Source of the DNA: Klebsormidium nitens | Lineage: Eukaryota > Streptophyta > Klebsormidiophyceae > Klebsormidiales > Klebsormidiaceae | DNA length: 64,000 bases | Direction of reading: 5' to 3' | NCBI GenBank assembly: GCA_000708835.1 | Contig: DF237145.1 | Span: 7,468-71,467 of the forward strand | Shown: piece after piece, positions 13,074-25,600 of the stretch | Position numbering within the stretch: position 1 is the stretch's first letter | Layout of the letters: each line of letters begins with the position of its first letter | The notes under the pieces: model-generated | Told to the model about the DNA's origin: nothing | The model's database searches: none | The model's input: the letters and a program-made list of their open reading frames with translations, nothing else | Made by a program: the position numbers and the translations under genes

Positions 13074-16000
13074 CTATTCATCTTCGGACCTCTTCCTAGG
13101 AAGGACGGCCAGTTCCATGTTGGTGCCCATCGACTGCTTCGAAAGGCCCTTCCTTCCGATGCTTTCAACTCCGAGAGGAGAGTCACCCAAAGATCGTGAA
13201 GGCGACCCCCCTAATGGGGACGCCGCACTCTGGCTTTGCCTCCGAAGCAACTCGCTAAGCACGGAGGCCATCTCCTCCAGCGCCACTGCAAAACCCCACA
13301 AAGACCAACGGATTCAGATCATATTTGACTCGGCATAAGCACGTTTTGAATTTTGACTCGGCACGGCTGATACTCGAATCGGTATTTGAACGTGTGTCAA
13401 CCAATTTTGGCTACTTCAAAGTTGAAGAACTATTTGTACAAGCTGAGGGTACACAGAAAGAGTCGCGGAAGCATCGACGAGAAGCCCCGATTTAAGAGGT
13501 TGTGACGCGCAGAATTCAAGCAACTTCGTGTTAGACGCTTTAGGATCCATCAGCGTTTTGACCAGGTCAACCGACGGATGACCCCGTTTGCTTGTCAAGT
13601 TCTCTACCCCGGTCAGAAGCTTATCAAGATTTTGGCGCTTTGATGCAGCAAACATTGCTCGCGTCGTAACCTCTGTTGACCACCTTATTCCAGGAGATCA
13701 GAGCACGCACTCACATTGGACGCACAAGCAACCCCCGCAGCGTTGCAGTCTGTCGGTTTTTTACCACCCCTAATTGCAACCAACATTTGGCTACCTCAAA
13801 CCCTCTGTGCCTCGCTCACCTGGCTTCAGGATGATCCCATCCATATCCAACATCATGCAGCGCGCACGTGTCTCCCTGTCCGTGTTTGCAGTAAGCGCCA
13901 CGATGAGCGGCCGCTCCCCCGGAGCGAAGCGCTCGTGTATCCGCTGACACACCTCGTAGCCGTCCATTTTGGGCATCGACAGATCCAGCAAGAGCACGGC
14001 AAACCGGTGCCCCGCCTCTAGGGTGGCCAAGCATCTGGCACCCGACTCGACCACGGTCGTGTTGCACCCGAGGCGGTCGAGGAGCTTCCGCGTTACTACG
14101 CGGTTCACCCTGCAAGAAATTGAGATTATAATGGGCTTGACTGAGAGATCCATTCTGAGGTGCTCACGATTGGGGGATTTTAGGGCTTTAGGAGATGATA
14201 AAAGCCGCCAAGAGAAAGAGGACAAGGTCGACCACGGTCGTGTTGCACCCGAGGCGGTCAAGGAGCTTCCGCGTCACTACGTGGTTCACCTGCGACAGAG
14301 GGGGGTTCTTCAAGCACTTTGCGTGGACACCACAACCGACACTTCTAGAGAGCACGTATTTGTGACCTATATCTGAGAGAAATCTTGGTGCACTCCTTGC
14401 GAAACGGGTGTGCGCATCGATTATTGCCAGGTTTTTGCAACGCTCTCGTAAGTGCGCCCAGCACCTGTAATAAGCTGGTCAGGCCGTGATGAACCAAACA
14501 TAAGCTAACCCGTCTTGTTCGGGTTTCTCCTCTTTGAAAAGCAGGCAGCCTCCTCGCATCACAAAAGAAACGAAATTTGCACCCGGCTCCAAGATATCTC
14601 CGCAAAACTTAGCAATCGCCAGGTAAGTCAGCATAAAAACTCTTCGTCACGGCATACCAAACCTGGTTAGGGCTGCCTAACCCCTGCTTGACCCTCACCC
14701 GTTATCATCCGTGACCAGGACCCGTAACCCGCTCAGGAACTCTTGGCTCGCGTTCACCACCGAAGCCGCAGTCGGAGCTTCCGCCTGCGCCTCGTTTCGA
14801 GGCGGCACGACGCCCAGTTTTACGATAAACGAAACTTTGGTTCCCCTTCCTAACCCCTCGCTCTCGATCCAGATTAACCCGTCCATCAACTCGACAAACT
14901 TTTTGCAGATGGCGAGCCCCAGCCCAGTGCCGCCGTAGTTGCGCGTGGTTGTAGAGTCCGCCTGGACGAACCTGGAAGAGAACAAGGTCAAATTAGCAAC
15001 TAGCTTTAGAAGAGTGAAATCGCGTGTTGGACGGGTAGAGTTATCCTCAGGATTTAGGCTGGTGACGACTGCGGAGCTTTGGTGTTTCTGAGTTAGGAGT
15101 TACTGATTTCGTTCGGAGCTCATTATCCAAGAAGCTTTTCATTCCACGATACTTACGAGAGGGGGAGGAATGCAGCGCATCGGGAACCGGGCCTGAAATA
15201 TAAGCGTTCGCTCAAGGTCTGGATGAGAAGCACTTCCTTAGGAATTCGGAACGGAAGCACACAGGGTGCTTCAGTCGGCGGTATCTCCGGATGGAGAAAG
15301 CGGTAATTTTTTGCGAGATTCTCAAAACCCTGCCTTTCAGGTTGCCATACTAAAAGCTCTGCTCGACTCATTTTAGGAATCTTGTGAATGGAAGGACAGG
15401 GAGTCTTTACACAGAAGGGAAACAAGCAATCTTCCCTTTGATACAGTTTCTTTCAGACCGGAATCAGTTTCTCGTGACCTTTCTGACGATCTCAAGATTC
15501 TACGATCAAGGCCTCTACATGATCAAACACAATCAACGTTGTTCGATATGCCTTCCATAAATCCGAGCTTGCTGTGTAAAGGATCCGCCTGAGCTGTGCT
15601 AAATTATGTGGGTGGTCGCCCCCCTTTTACTCACTTGTTGAAAAGCTTGCCGACGTCGGACGCCTTGATCCCCAATCCAGTGTCCGTGATCTCGACGCGA
15701 ATGTACGTAAAGGCAGGGTCGGGCGCTGGCCGGAAGTCGGGCCGCCGGGGATCCGTGCTCCCAGAAAAGTCCTCGATCTTCAAATGCAATTTGACAGAGC
15801 CCTGGGAAGAAGGAGCAGTATTTGAGCGTGATACCTGACACCTAAAAATTCGTTTTGAGGAAGCTGAGCTAACAGAGAAGTTATCAATTTAAAGATGCAA
15901 AATAACAGAGCCCTGGGGTAGAAGAAGCGGAAGTCAAGAGTGATACAGAGGGCCTGAAGGCTGGTTGTGTGTCTGAAGCTGGGTGACACGATCTGCTGTT

Positions 16001-19000
16001 CTCTAAGGGGCGGTCTGTGTGCGACACGAAGCGGGTTTGGTCGTTGCTTAAATGATGTGCTGTGGCTAGAGGTAAATTGGGAAGTAACGGACACTTTTGC
16101 GAAACCTGAATCGACAGTGCCGAGAGATATGAGACAACTCGACCATGTTCAAGATCGTTTAGTGCAAACGGGCCTCAACTAGAACGAGAAAAGGTCTGTC
16201 GGGCCTGGACGAAAGGCAACCGCCACGAAGGAATCTCTGAGATTCCTTCAATATCCAAAAGTGTGCACGTCCCAAAATCTGCGTCGCCAGCTCTTCAGCT
16301 CAAATGCTTGCAGAAGGAGAAAGCGAGGCTCAAATATGGACTAGAAGTGAGGCTTGAAACGGAAGAGCAAGAAGAAGCCGATGATGAAAGCGGTGTGCGG
16401 AGCCAGGTGCGGAGCTTGAAAACACCAAGCTGGCATGAGCAAAGGACGCTTGACTCTCACCTCTTTCGTGAACTTGACAGCATTTCCGAGAATGTTTAGC
16501 GTAACTTGGAACAATCGTTTCTCGTCCCCGATCACTTCCGTCGGAACACCAGGCGCAACCGTCATTGTCAAGTCCAGCTTCTTTGCCTGGGCCATCGGCC
16601 GCGCCAGGTTTTCTGCCTGCAAGATGAAAAGCTCATGTTAACCGCTTGGCGAGGTCGATAAGATTAGAACCTGGGTATCTTTCTAGTTATCTGCAAAGAA
16701 TAATGCGTACTCTTTGGTACAACAGATACAAATAGGCGTAACTATTCCGCAGAGAGAACCGAGAATGGTCAGGCTCTTCGATTGATTATACATTGGCATC
16801 TTTTGACGAAGCACGAGTCGGCGCAGACAAAAATGAAGACGTGATCCATGCTTAAAAGCAAGCGGAATCTCCTTCCTCGATAGTTTGTAGCCCGCCAGAT
16901 TGGGGCGACGTCTTACCTCTTTCAGCAAAGCCGGCAGCTGGAACGTAGTCAAATCTAAACCCAGGCTTCCGTCTTCGAGTCGACTGAAATCTAAGATGTC
17001 ATTGATGAGCCTGGCAGGACACAGAAGGACCGCACTGCTTAGCAAACGCAGGAAAGTATTCAATCCGTCTCATCCATCCGTAGAATCACACAGTAACCTT
17101 GTCTGCTTTGTACCAACTATGATCAAGATCAGAAGTATGCGAGCTCTACCCTTGCGTGCCTAGCAATTGAAAACATAGGGCGCTCATGCTATCGTACTCC
17201 TAAAAATACACCAAAAGCTCCGGATCCACACAGAAAGACAAAAGGACGGGGATTGCAAATGAAACAGTTCATATTGCACCGCTCTGAGTCTCTGAGTCCC
17301 GTGACCTTGTCAAACGAATCTTGCTTTCTCTGCCCGCGCTTTTTTTGATCCTCAGATCGTCTCATCGGTGACCAAGGACAAGAGAATTGTCAGCATTCAA
17401 CGAGCTGCACGGACTGTAGCCTCGCACACGCCTTCGGACGAAAAGGTTGAACAGAGCGTCTGCTCGACTTAGGACCTTGACGTTGAAATCCACAAGCGGA
17501 AACCTTTGTGGCTAGAAGCACAAACTCATGCCGAATTGTGTCCACGCGACCTTGAGAAGGCAAAAAGCAGAAGAATGGCCCGCTCACGTTGAGAGCAGAG
17601 CGCTGCTCTTTACGATGGTGTCCACCATCATCTTCTGGTCTTTGCTGAGCGAGTCGTCCTCTTGCAGCAGCGACGTCAGCGCAATGATGGCGTGCATCGG
17701 CTGCACGAACAAACATGCATGTCAAGATGGTCATAAATTTCACATGAAACTTCACATCAACTTCATCATGAAGTAAAAACTTATCTCATTATGCATGTGA
17801 AGAAGCTTCGTTCAAGCAGCTTCAGATGCGAATGTTGCCTTTCTATCAGAACTTTTGCCTGCGTGTTGGCAGTGCCTCTTAATGCAGCGGTAAAAGCTTG
17901 CAGTCTAGATAAGTCAGACGACTGTTGAACTACAAAGACAATTCCATGATTCAAATGCAAATCGCATATACGTTATGAAGTCCATTGAAAGAGAGGCGAT
18001 GGGGGCTGGTTGTGAAGTCGGAAGAGAACGTTAAATCACCCAAGCCTCTCATTCTGCTGTATGGGCTACCGTAGGCGGCACGCTTAGCTCACCGTACGCA
18101 TTTCATGGTTCATGACTGCCAGAAAGTCGTTGCGGGCCTTGATGGCCGTCTCCGCTTCCTGGCGCGCAATCACCAGCGCTTCGTTCTGTTGAAGCAGCTC
18201 CTCCCTCGTGCGCTGAGACTCCTCCAGGATGGCAGCATGGCTTAGAGCCACCGCAACTGCAAGCGGTTTCAGAACTTTTTGGGGAACTGATTACACGACG
18301 ACTGAGTCCCTCAAATCCTAGGACAAGAAAGACGAGCCGCTCTGAATGGAGTCCCGTTCCAGAGCTTTTACACCACAGGAGTCAATAACACCGACCGGTC
18401 CCTTTCCGATATTGGGACGAGAAAGACGAGCCATTCTGAAAGGAGTCCCATTTCAGAGCTTTTAGGGGGTGCAAACTGATGACACACCGACTGGTCCCTT
18501 CCGATACTAGGACAAGAAAGACAAGCCGCCGTAAATGGAATCCCGTTTCTAAGTACATATGAAAATGGAAAGTGGAAAGTGGAGGAGCCATTGCCAGCAA
18601 TTTGGAAGTAAAAGCTAACTCCGTCAAGTCAAGGGCACTCAGATTGAAGGGTAGCCAGGCCTGATTATTGGTACCCTATCCAAAAAGGTGAGACATCATC
18701 TGAAAGAAGGTTGGAATCTGGAAATTATGATTACATACTCCCTACAGCCTTTCCCTCGTTCTGCATTTTACCCGGGAGATGCCGATGAGTAGAGAACAGC
18801 AGGCTCGAGACTGCTCCGCAATTCTTGAAACCTCAGAACCCCCTAAAAAGTACTTGAGTTTCTAAGGCCTGGGACAATATTGGTCGGTTCCAACGACTTT
18901 ACCTGCCTGCAAAGAGTTTTGCAGAGCATCTCTGCGCCTCGTCATCTCACCTTGGTCCGCTATGCCCTCCACCATCTCTAGTTCATGCGGCTTCCATCGT

Positions 19001-20965
19001 CGCGCACTGCCCCCCGGGAGCACCAAGACAAGAATTGCGTACTCAGACCCTGACCCGCTATTTCGCCTGGTCCCACTCTCGCTCTCACCGGGACTACTGT
19101 CCTCAGACAGTCTCAGCGCAGCCTCTACCAGCGAAATTAGATTGCCGTTGCTCTTTGACCGCAAAGTATGCAGCAACGGCACCCGGATGGACACCACAGC
19201 CCCGTCATCAGGGACCCGCGGATCGTCCCCTATCGACAGCGGGCTTTTCGAGCTGATCAAGATGGCGGTGTTCACGCTGAAAATGGACTGCACGACGGGG
19301 TCCTGCGTTGACACCGATGGCCGCCTGCTGCCCTTGCCATCCCTGAGCTGGTATGTAAGTGTCAACTTGGAGGGCTGGCCGGGCTTCGCCATCCAGAGCA
19401 TGCAATTCCACAGCTGCAAAGTCTTCCCCAGCTCAACTAAGGTTGTCTTCAGGATCGTGTTGCGGTCCAAGGTTGACCGAATCTCAGATGTCAACATACG
19501 CACGTTCCGTCCTGCAGGGAAGGGATAGGAGAATCTCCTATCTCAGCTAACTGCCTGTCAAGAACCAGATTGAAACTTGCCTGCAGGCAGGTGAGTACTT
19601 AAAGATCTCAAAACCGCACAGAAAATAGAAGGTAGTAAGGCAAGAACTGTTATGAGAACCCTTTACAACGCAGCTGGCAGGCCCGTGCATTTGAATACAC
19701 AGCCAGCGCATACCAGTAACCCCATCATGTTTCTCCCAAAAGAAGAGGAATGAGTGTTCTTGAGGCCTCTCTTTGAAATAACAGGCCTTTCTGCATTGCA
19801 CACTGTTAAGATACAACAGAAAGGAGTAGCGCTAAAGCAACTCAGCGGGCATGGTACTGGCAATCACAGTTATTCTGACAGGTACACTCTGGACTTTGCA
19901 ATCACCCAAGATTGATAAACAGGGTGCATCCTCACCAGTTTCTTCTGCGGTCCTCACAACTCCAATTTCTCGATCCAGTTGTTCTGCCTGCACATTCAAG
20001 CAGCTTTTGGAAGCTAGAAAAGGTGGTGCCCAGTTTGTGATGCACAGCTGTTGCACCATCCCAACTATATCTGAAAGTTTACCTAACTTTCGGACTCTCC
20101 ATAGCCCTTTGCTGGTAATGTATTTCTCCTTGTTAGAGGGGCACTTATAACAGCACAGATTCTGACATTCTGATGCATAGAAGATGTCACAATCAATGGT
20201 GGTAATTGACCTCAGCAGCAACTGATTATCTCTGGTTGTGTCGCCCTCACCTTGGATTTAAGATATATCTCTCGAACTTTCAGGGAAAGCAGCTCTGGAA
20301 TGACGTACACCTGGACGTACACTTTGAACCTAAGAATGCTTTCTTCTTTGCAACCACATGTGCACATGGATTTACTCTATCAAGCTGCTGCTGCTGTACA
20401 AGAGACTGAAGGCCCTCTGGAATGCTCATGTAGACACGTTCGCTCTTCTACACAGAACGAGTTGCAATGAAGCTTCCAAACAGGTGAACTTAAGAGAGCA
20501 TGTACTCTATTGCCAAGGCACCAGTCAGTGGCCCAGGTTAAATGGTGCCCCAAACAGTAGTTCTGGTTCAAGGAAGAACGTTAAACTGCAGCACAGGGTT
20601 GAGAAACTCACCAACGTCAGTGCGGTTGCGCACGATACCAGGGCAGTCAGCACTTTCATGACGGTCTGCGTGAGTGCAATGCCATAGGTGTGCTCGTGGT
20701 ATGTCCACATCGCAACCAGGTGCGTCAGACCACAGAGGATAATGAATGCCCCAAACTGCACAATAATCCATTTGAATGGAAACACCAATTTGCTGCAGGC
20801 GAGGAAGTACAGGAGCTCGAGGGGGATGGAGAAATAGGACAAAAAAATGAACAGGTCCGAAATCTGCTGAGTACGAGCTAATTGATCGTCCAGCCGGTAG
20901 TGCTGTTCCACGCCCTCGCAGCCGCAGAGACGAGCCTCCGTCAAATCAGGCCCTACGTACGCCAT
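13074..20965 (-). CDS. ETR: Ethylene receptor, hybrid histidine kinase (subfamily-I-like kinase with receiver)
   Basis: Twelve exons read from 20965 down: 20965..20612, 20310..20251, 19987..19936, 19511..18951, 18256..18093, 17700..17588, 17010..16917, 16616..16461, 15801..15635, 14971..14699, 14109..13820, 13285..13074. They total 2496 bp (831 aa) with every phase matching. Residues 1-118 form the ER-membrane ethylene-binding domain with Asp37, Cys78 and His82 in ILCGLTHL, matching the copper/ethylene site of plant ETR1. A linker ([11 protein letters not shown], then [17 protein letters not shown]) leads to a GAF domain (about 157-343). The kinase has an intact H-box (NHEMRT, His393), N-box (GNAVKF), DTGLGI and GTGLGL. 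The receiver has phospho-acceptor Asp707 in [12 protein letters not shown] and Lys760. All kinase boxes are present, unlike subfamily II land-plant receptors. A Ser-rich tail ends the protein. Land-plant homologues signal through CTR1 and EIN2; neither is in this window. Confidence 0.95.
14047..14293 (-). repeat. Receiver-exon 5' edge duplicated inside the preceding intron (decoy acceptor)
   Basis: The first ~65 bp of receiver exon 11 with its acceptor (14047-14113) recurs at 14228-14293, upstream in the transcript, with three substitutions and one deleted C. That deletion removes a base beside the acceptor. Splicing exon 10 to the decoy (exon start 14289) reads GGG TGA, an immediate stop. 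Confidence 0.9.
18311..18553. repeat. Three ~93-bp tandem units in ethylene receptor intron 4
   Basis: The units share a core reading (C/T)TAGGACAAGAAAGAC(G/A)AGCC followed by GGAGTCCC-TTCAGAGCTTTTA. They start near 18311, 18405 and 18498. They lie between the GAF exon (ends 18951) and the H-box exon (starts 18256). They are diverged from each other by several bases and I see no coding content. Confidence 0.8.
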
Positions 20966-22695
20966 CTGTGAGGCACCCCTGCTGTTCTGCTAATCAGCAG
21001 GGCCGTCACTGCCTAACAAGTTTGTGGCATCCCCCTGCAAGCTTCGAAACGTTCGTCCAGACGTGGGGCCAATTCAGCAACTCTGAGCTATCCAAGCTCC
21101 TCGCAATTGAGAACACTTTTGACGATTAAAGCCGATCAATTATGTTCACTGTTCAGAAGGTTTCCTCATAAACTCGATGCGCCTCATCATGAAGCCCTGG
21201 GAACACCAGATGAAAGCGACATCTAGCCTCAGGAATCTAGGTATCTAGAGCTTACAACTTGTTCCGGTGCTGTAACCATATTCCAGTTCAACTGCCACTC
21301 TCTGCGGGGCAGTTTCTGCAGTGAGCAAGGTGCATGATCGTCTCAGTCTGTCAACCTGGGTCAAATTGATGAACTCGCAGGAAACCAGGACTTGTGTTAG
21401 ACAATGGACATGTGGTACCTTATCTGGATACAGCCGGGAAAGCCACCGGGCACGGTTTCTAGCGTATCCGACGCCCGGTTCAACCACTACTAGTCCGTCG
21501 TCGCAAGTTCGCAATCATTTAAGGGCGGTACTAACTGAGCCTGTTCGCAATTTGCCTTGGCAAACATTGTCCAAAAAAAAACGCAGCCTAACATGGCAGC
21601 TTTTGGCCTGAGTTTGCTCTGGGAATTTCAATTTCGCCACTCAGAATTCGGACTCTCCATATAGTGTCTCTAGGCCGCCCGTCCCATCGTCCGTGCGTAC
21701 CTTTCAGAACCACCGGTACCAACCCCGCGTGCCCTGCTGAGGAAAGAGCGTGCGCGGCGCGCGCACTCCGGCTGGCCTGTTGGCTGAACCTGAAACATCA
21801 CCCCTTAAACCACCCAACTACGTGTCTTAACCTTACCCTTTCCCCGGGTGCTTTAACAAGGTTGCCGGAGTCACGGCGACCGTCGGCGCCCTGCAGCGCG
21901 CCGCGCCGTACGATAAGAAGTTGCTTGCATACTGGATGGTGGCGATTGCATCTGCGAGTGTTCTGAGGAGATCGGGTTACATTAAAGAAAACAAGCTTGT
22001 CGATGGTTAGCGCAGATTTGTGTGGCAGTGGTACAACCCACTCAGCCCGATACGTTCCTGCATTCCTGGACTTGGCGGCAGTGAACGCTAAGCTAGCTAG
22101 GTACCTAAGTATTACGTACCGAATGCAGCAGCATGCTGAACAGAGCTCTCCCTGCGCCTTGAAAATCAAAGCTCCAGCTATCTGAAGAGTAGAGTAGGTA
22201 CCAGCAGTTGTCTTTGAGATTTATTTGGTACCGGACAATTCCTCCGATCACCTTTCCTTCCTGCAGAAGCTTCTGGACAAATCTCATTGGCACCCCCATC
22301 GCGGAGGGGAGCTGCGCAATCTGACATTGGCGGCTTGGAGTCATTGTGGACAATCGCAAATTCTGGCAGCAATTGACAGCTTTAGCATGGTAGTAAGCCT
22401 CATTGAGGCAGTGGTATAAAACGGAATCACGTTTCCTTCAGGCAGTTGGCTACGTTGCGGGCATCAATGTGGAACCCTTGTTTTAGTGAATTTGAAAGCT
22501 CAATGAGCCTGTTGTGTTGTTAGCTAGAGCCAATAATGTTTGTCAGAAGCTTAGAGCAGAATAAGCTGACGACAAGGTGTCTCCAATCAGTGTTCTGAAT
22601 AAGGCAGCGGCGAAAGTCAGAGCAACTCCGCCTCTGAAGCTTCTGGCCCCATCAAAGTAAGAGTCTTTGGGGCTGTAAGCATACCTGAAGGCATC
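20966..22695. other. Shared 5' region between divergent ethylene receptor and HIRA genes
   Basis: About 1.7 kb separates the two start codons, so both promoters and 5' UTRs must lie here (some UTR introns are possible). I see no supported coding region; the open frames are short and lack motifs. A TATA-like TATAAA sits at 22415 on the HIRA strand. No obvious TATA was identified for the receptor. Confidence 0.5.
22415..22420 (+). promoter_or_regulatory. Possible TATA box upstream of HIRA
   Basis: TATAAA in the context GTGGTATAAAACGG lies about 280 bp before the HIRA start codon. This is position and sequence only; the transcription start is not known. Confidence 0.3.
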
Positions 22696-25600
22696 ATGCT
22701 TGTCACACGGCCAGACTGGTTGCGGCATCCCGGCTACCCCATCCTTTCTATTGCCATCCACCCAGATGGCACTAGAGTGGCCACTGCAGGGGGTGACAAC
22801 AAGGTAAGCTTTATTGTTATGTCGATCGAACATCTCTCACCTTTTTCTGGGGTCAATTAAGCTTTCTCTCACTGATGTGTATTTCACATGAACAGCGCAT
22901 CTGTCTTACTCTTAGTCTCAGTATTCTGTTCGCACCACCGGAACAGACTTTTGACACGTGAGAGCAAAGTCTCAGGCATCAACACCTTTGTTAGCTTCTC
23001 CTCACCTTAAATGGCCTTCAGCGCATCCTAATAATTGCTGGACTTTCCTCAAAGTGTCTAATCGATGCTACTTTTGCTGTCAATCTCTTATGAGAAATCT
23101 GTTTCTGGAAACCAAACAAGAGCCAATTGTCGCCCAAACAGATATTCCACATCTTTATGGATTCCCTGTGTAGTGAACAAAATCCTAATCAGGCAATGCC
23201 TCTGCTGGTGTCGCATACCTCTCCGGTGCTAAACTCCTGTGCTAATTCGAAGGGGATAAGTCTGCTCTGTCTGACCACCTTTGAAGCTCGAACTGGGTTA
23301 TAAGTGTCCAGCTTTTTCCAAGATCGGCGCTGCGCTCAGTACAATCTCTCTGGTTTGTTGTACTCGCACCCCCTATTTCAGCCTTACCACTACTCTCTGT
23401 CGTATGATCACGATCTCAGAAACTTAACGGCACATGTGCATCCTTTCAGGCACTTAGCAATGCTATGTCAGACAAAGGTTTTGACTGGATATTCTTGGCT
23501 GAATCAAAGCTTGATCAGAGTGCCTGGCAGTTACTGTGCATCCTCATGGTTGCTGATCTGCAAGGCAGGGTGGGTAGGGTCGATTCTCAGACTTCCAACC
23601 TAAGCTGGCAGAGCCCCATTACGGTACCTGCTCATACAGGTTCGATTTCTGAAGGCCTCATTGTGGAGCGGCCTCATCAGCACAGCCTGTCAGAAGAGCA
23701 CACGCATGTGCCCCTCTACAAGGATGCAGCTGCCAGTATTACAAAAGGCAGGATAAGAGCATACCACTCACTATGTTCTTTTTGTACAGGTCCGCATCTG
23801 GAATATAGCTCCTATCCTGGACGCCCAGGCCGAAAGTGACCCCCTGGTGCCCAAGTCTCTTGCGACGCTTTCTGAGCATTTTGGACCGGTGAACGTAGTC
23901 CGCTGGTCACATGACGGCCGTTACATTGCCTCAGGTACATTCTCATGTCCTTCCCCAAAGGTGTTTCGCAGCCTCCTTTTGAAGCTTGTTTTGAGGACCC
24001 GTGTTTTTGTGTACTTGGGGGGAGATCACGTTTTTCATGAAGCCTCGGGCTTTCACATTGCCACTGACTCAACCTCATGTCTCCGAATTCTCCTCTCAAG
24101 ATGTGGAATTAGATCTCCAGGCTCCAACTGTTGCAGTTGAGCCCTGAAACAAGTATTGCCATGCTGAAGGAGTGTAGCAGGAGAAATTGTGGCATTGACT
24201 GCTTGAATGTAGAGCTGCTCTCCATCAATTGAATACACCCACAAATGATAGAGAAGTATGATACTGGTCGAGAAAGGTACAAATAATCGATGCTGACTTG
24301 TTCTTGTGGCCTACATAGAGTCGCAAAAATCTTGGCGGGCTACACTCTGGTCACCTTTACGATCTCAGATCAAGTTCGATGTAGGGCAACTACTGTAAAT
24401 ACGAATAGAGCACAGGGAATCTAAACCTACGTGTGTACCTCAAGCAGAGGCTGTGTGTATATAGGGGCCAGGAGAAGGAAGCAAAGATTCTGGCATAACG
24501 CTTGATGGTTCGATGGCTTCTCTGTGCACATTCGGATTGCAATTAAACCAGAGACGCAGGGGAAAGAATCGCTGACGAGGTCATCCGTCTTGTTTTTCCA
24601 GGCTCGGATGACAAGCTGATCTTCGTTCACGAGCGCAAGACCGGAAGCTCGGTGGCCGTCTTTGGGAGCAGCGACGCCCCCGACCTGGAGAACTGGAAGT
24701 CGGTCTACACGTTGAGGGGGCACACAGCAGACATCGTAAGCTCGAAACTCGTGTCTTGACAGACCCCTAAAAAGGAGGATCGGGAGATTTATACTCTAGG
24801 GTGTCACACAGCAGACATCGTGAGGACGAACGCGTGTCTTGACAGGCCCCTGAGAAGGACAGCCGAATTTGCTTTGAAAGTTTTTGAACCCCTCCAGCCG
24901 TCAAGACTCTGTGCGCGGATGGGTCTCTAACGAACTTGTGCAGCCAGACTGGGCAGGCTGCCTTTGTTCGGCAAGTATAGTAGTGTGGAACCTGGCAGAT
25001 AAGGTCCAGCCAACAAACGGCTGCGATCGGCTTGCGCATGAAATTTTGTTTGATTGAAAGGTTCCAGACGTCCAATTCGAGTCTCCAAATCCATTCTCCG
25101 GAATTTCCGCACATGATGGCCAGTCTACGAGGGATGCCGCTCGTTTGATGATTTCTGCGGGACTGTCGTCCATACTAGGACATTCTGATCTGCATGCATT
25201 CCCGGAAGCAACGAACTCAAAGAGATTCTACAGTTGCGTTCTCATGAACACGTCTTTCTTTTGCTGTCTTCAATTCCAGATCGAGAAAGGTGAGAGTGAA
25301 GGACCCTTAAACTTTTGCAGGGCCGAGGAATCGTCGCTTTCGTTTTTGGAGCTCTGCTGATATGGAAGATTACCTTCAGCGAGCTGCAGTGTGGTATTGG
25401 AAACAAGATCCCAGTGATTTGTGATATCTGCCACGGATGAAACTCAAAATAGGATTGCTTTATCGATTCTGCAGGTCGACCTTAACTGGTCTCCTGACGA
25501 CTTCATGATCGCCTCCTGCTCGCTGGACAACACCGTCCGCATCTGGAAGATCGCACCCGGGAGTATTCACACCCCCATGGTGTTGGCCGAGCACACCAGC

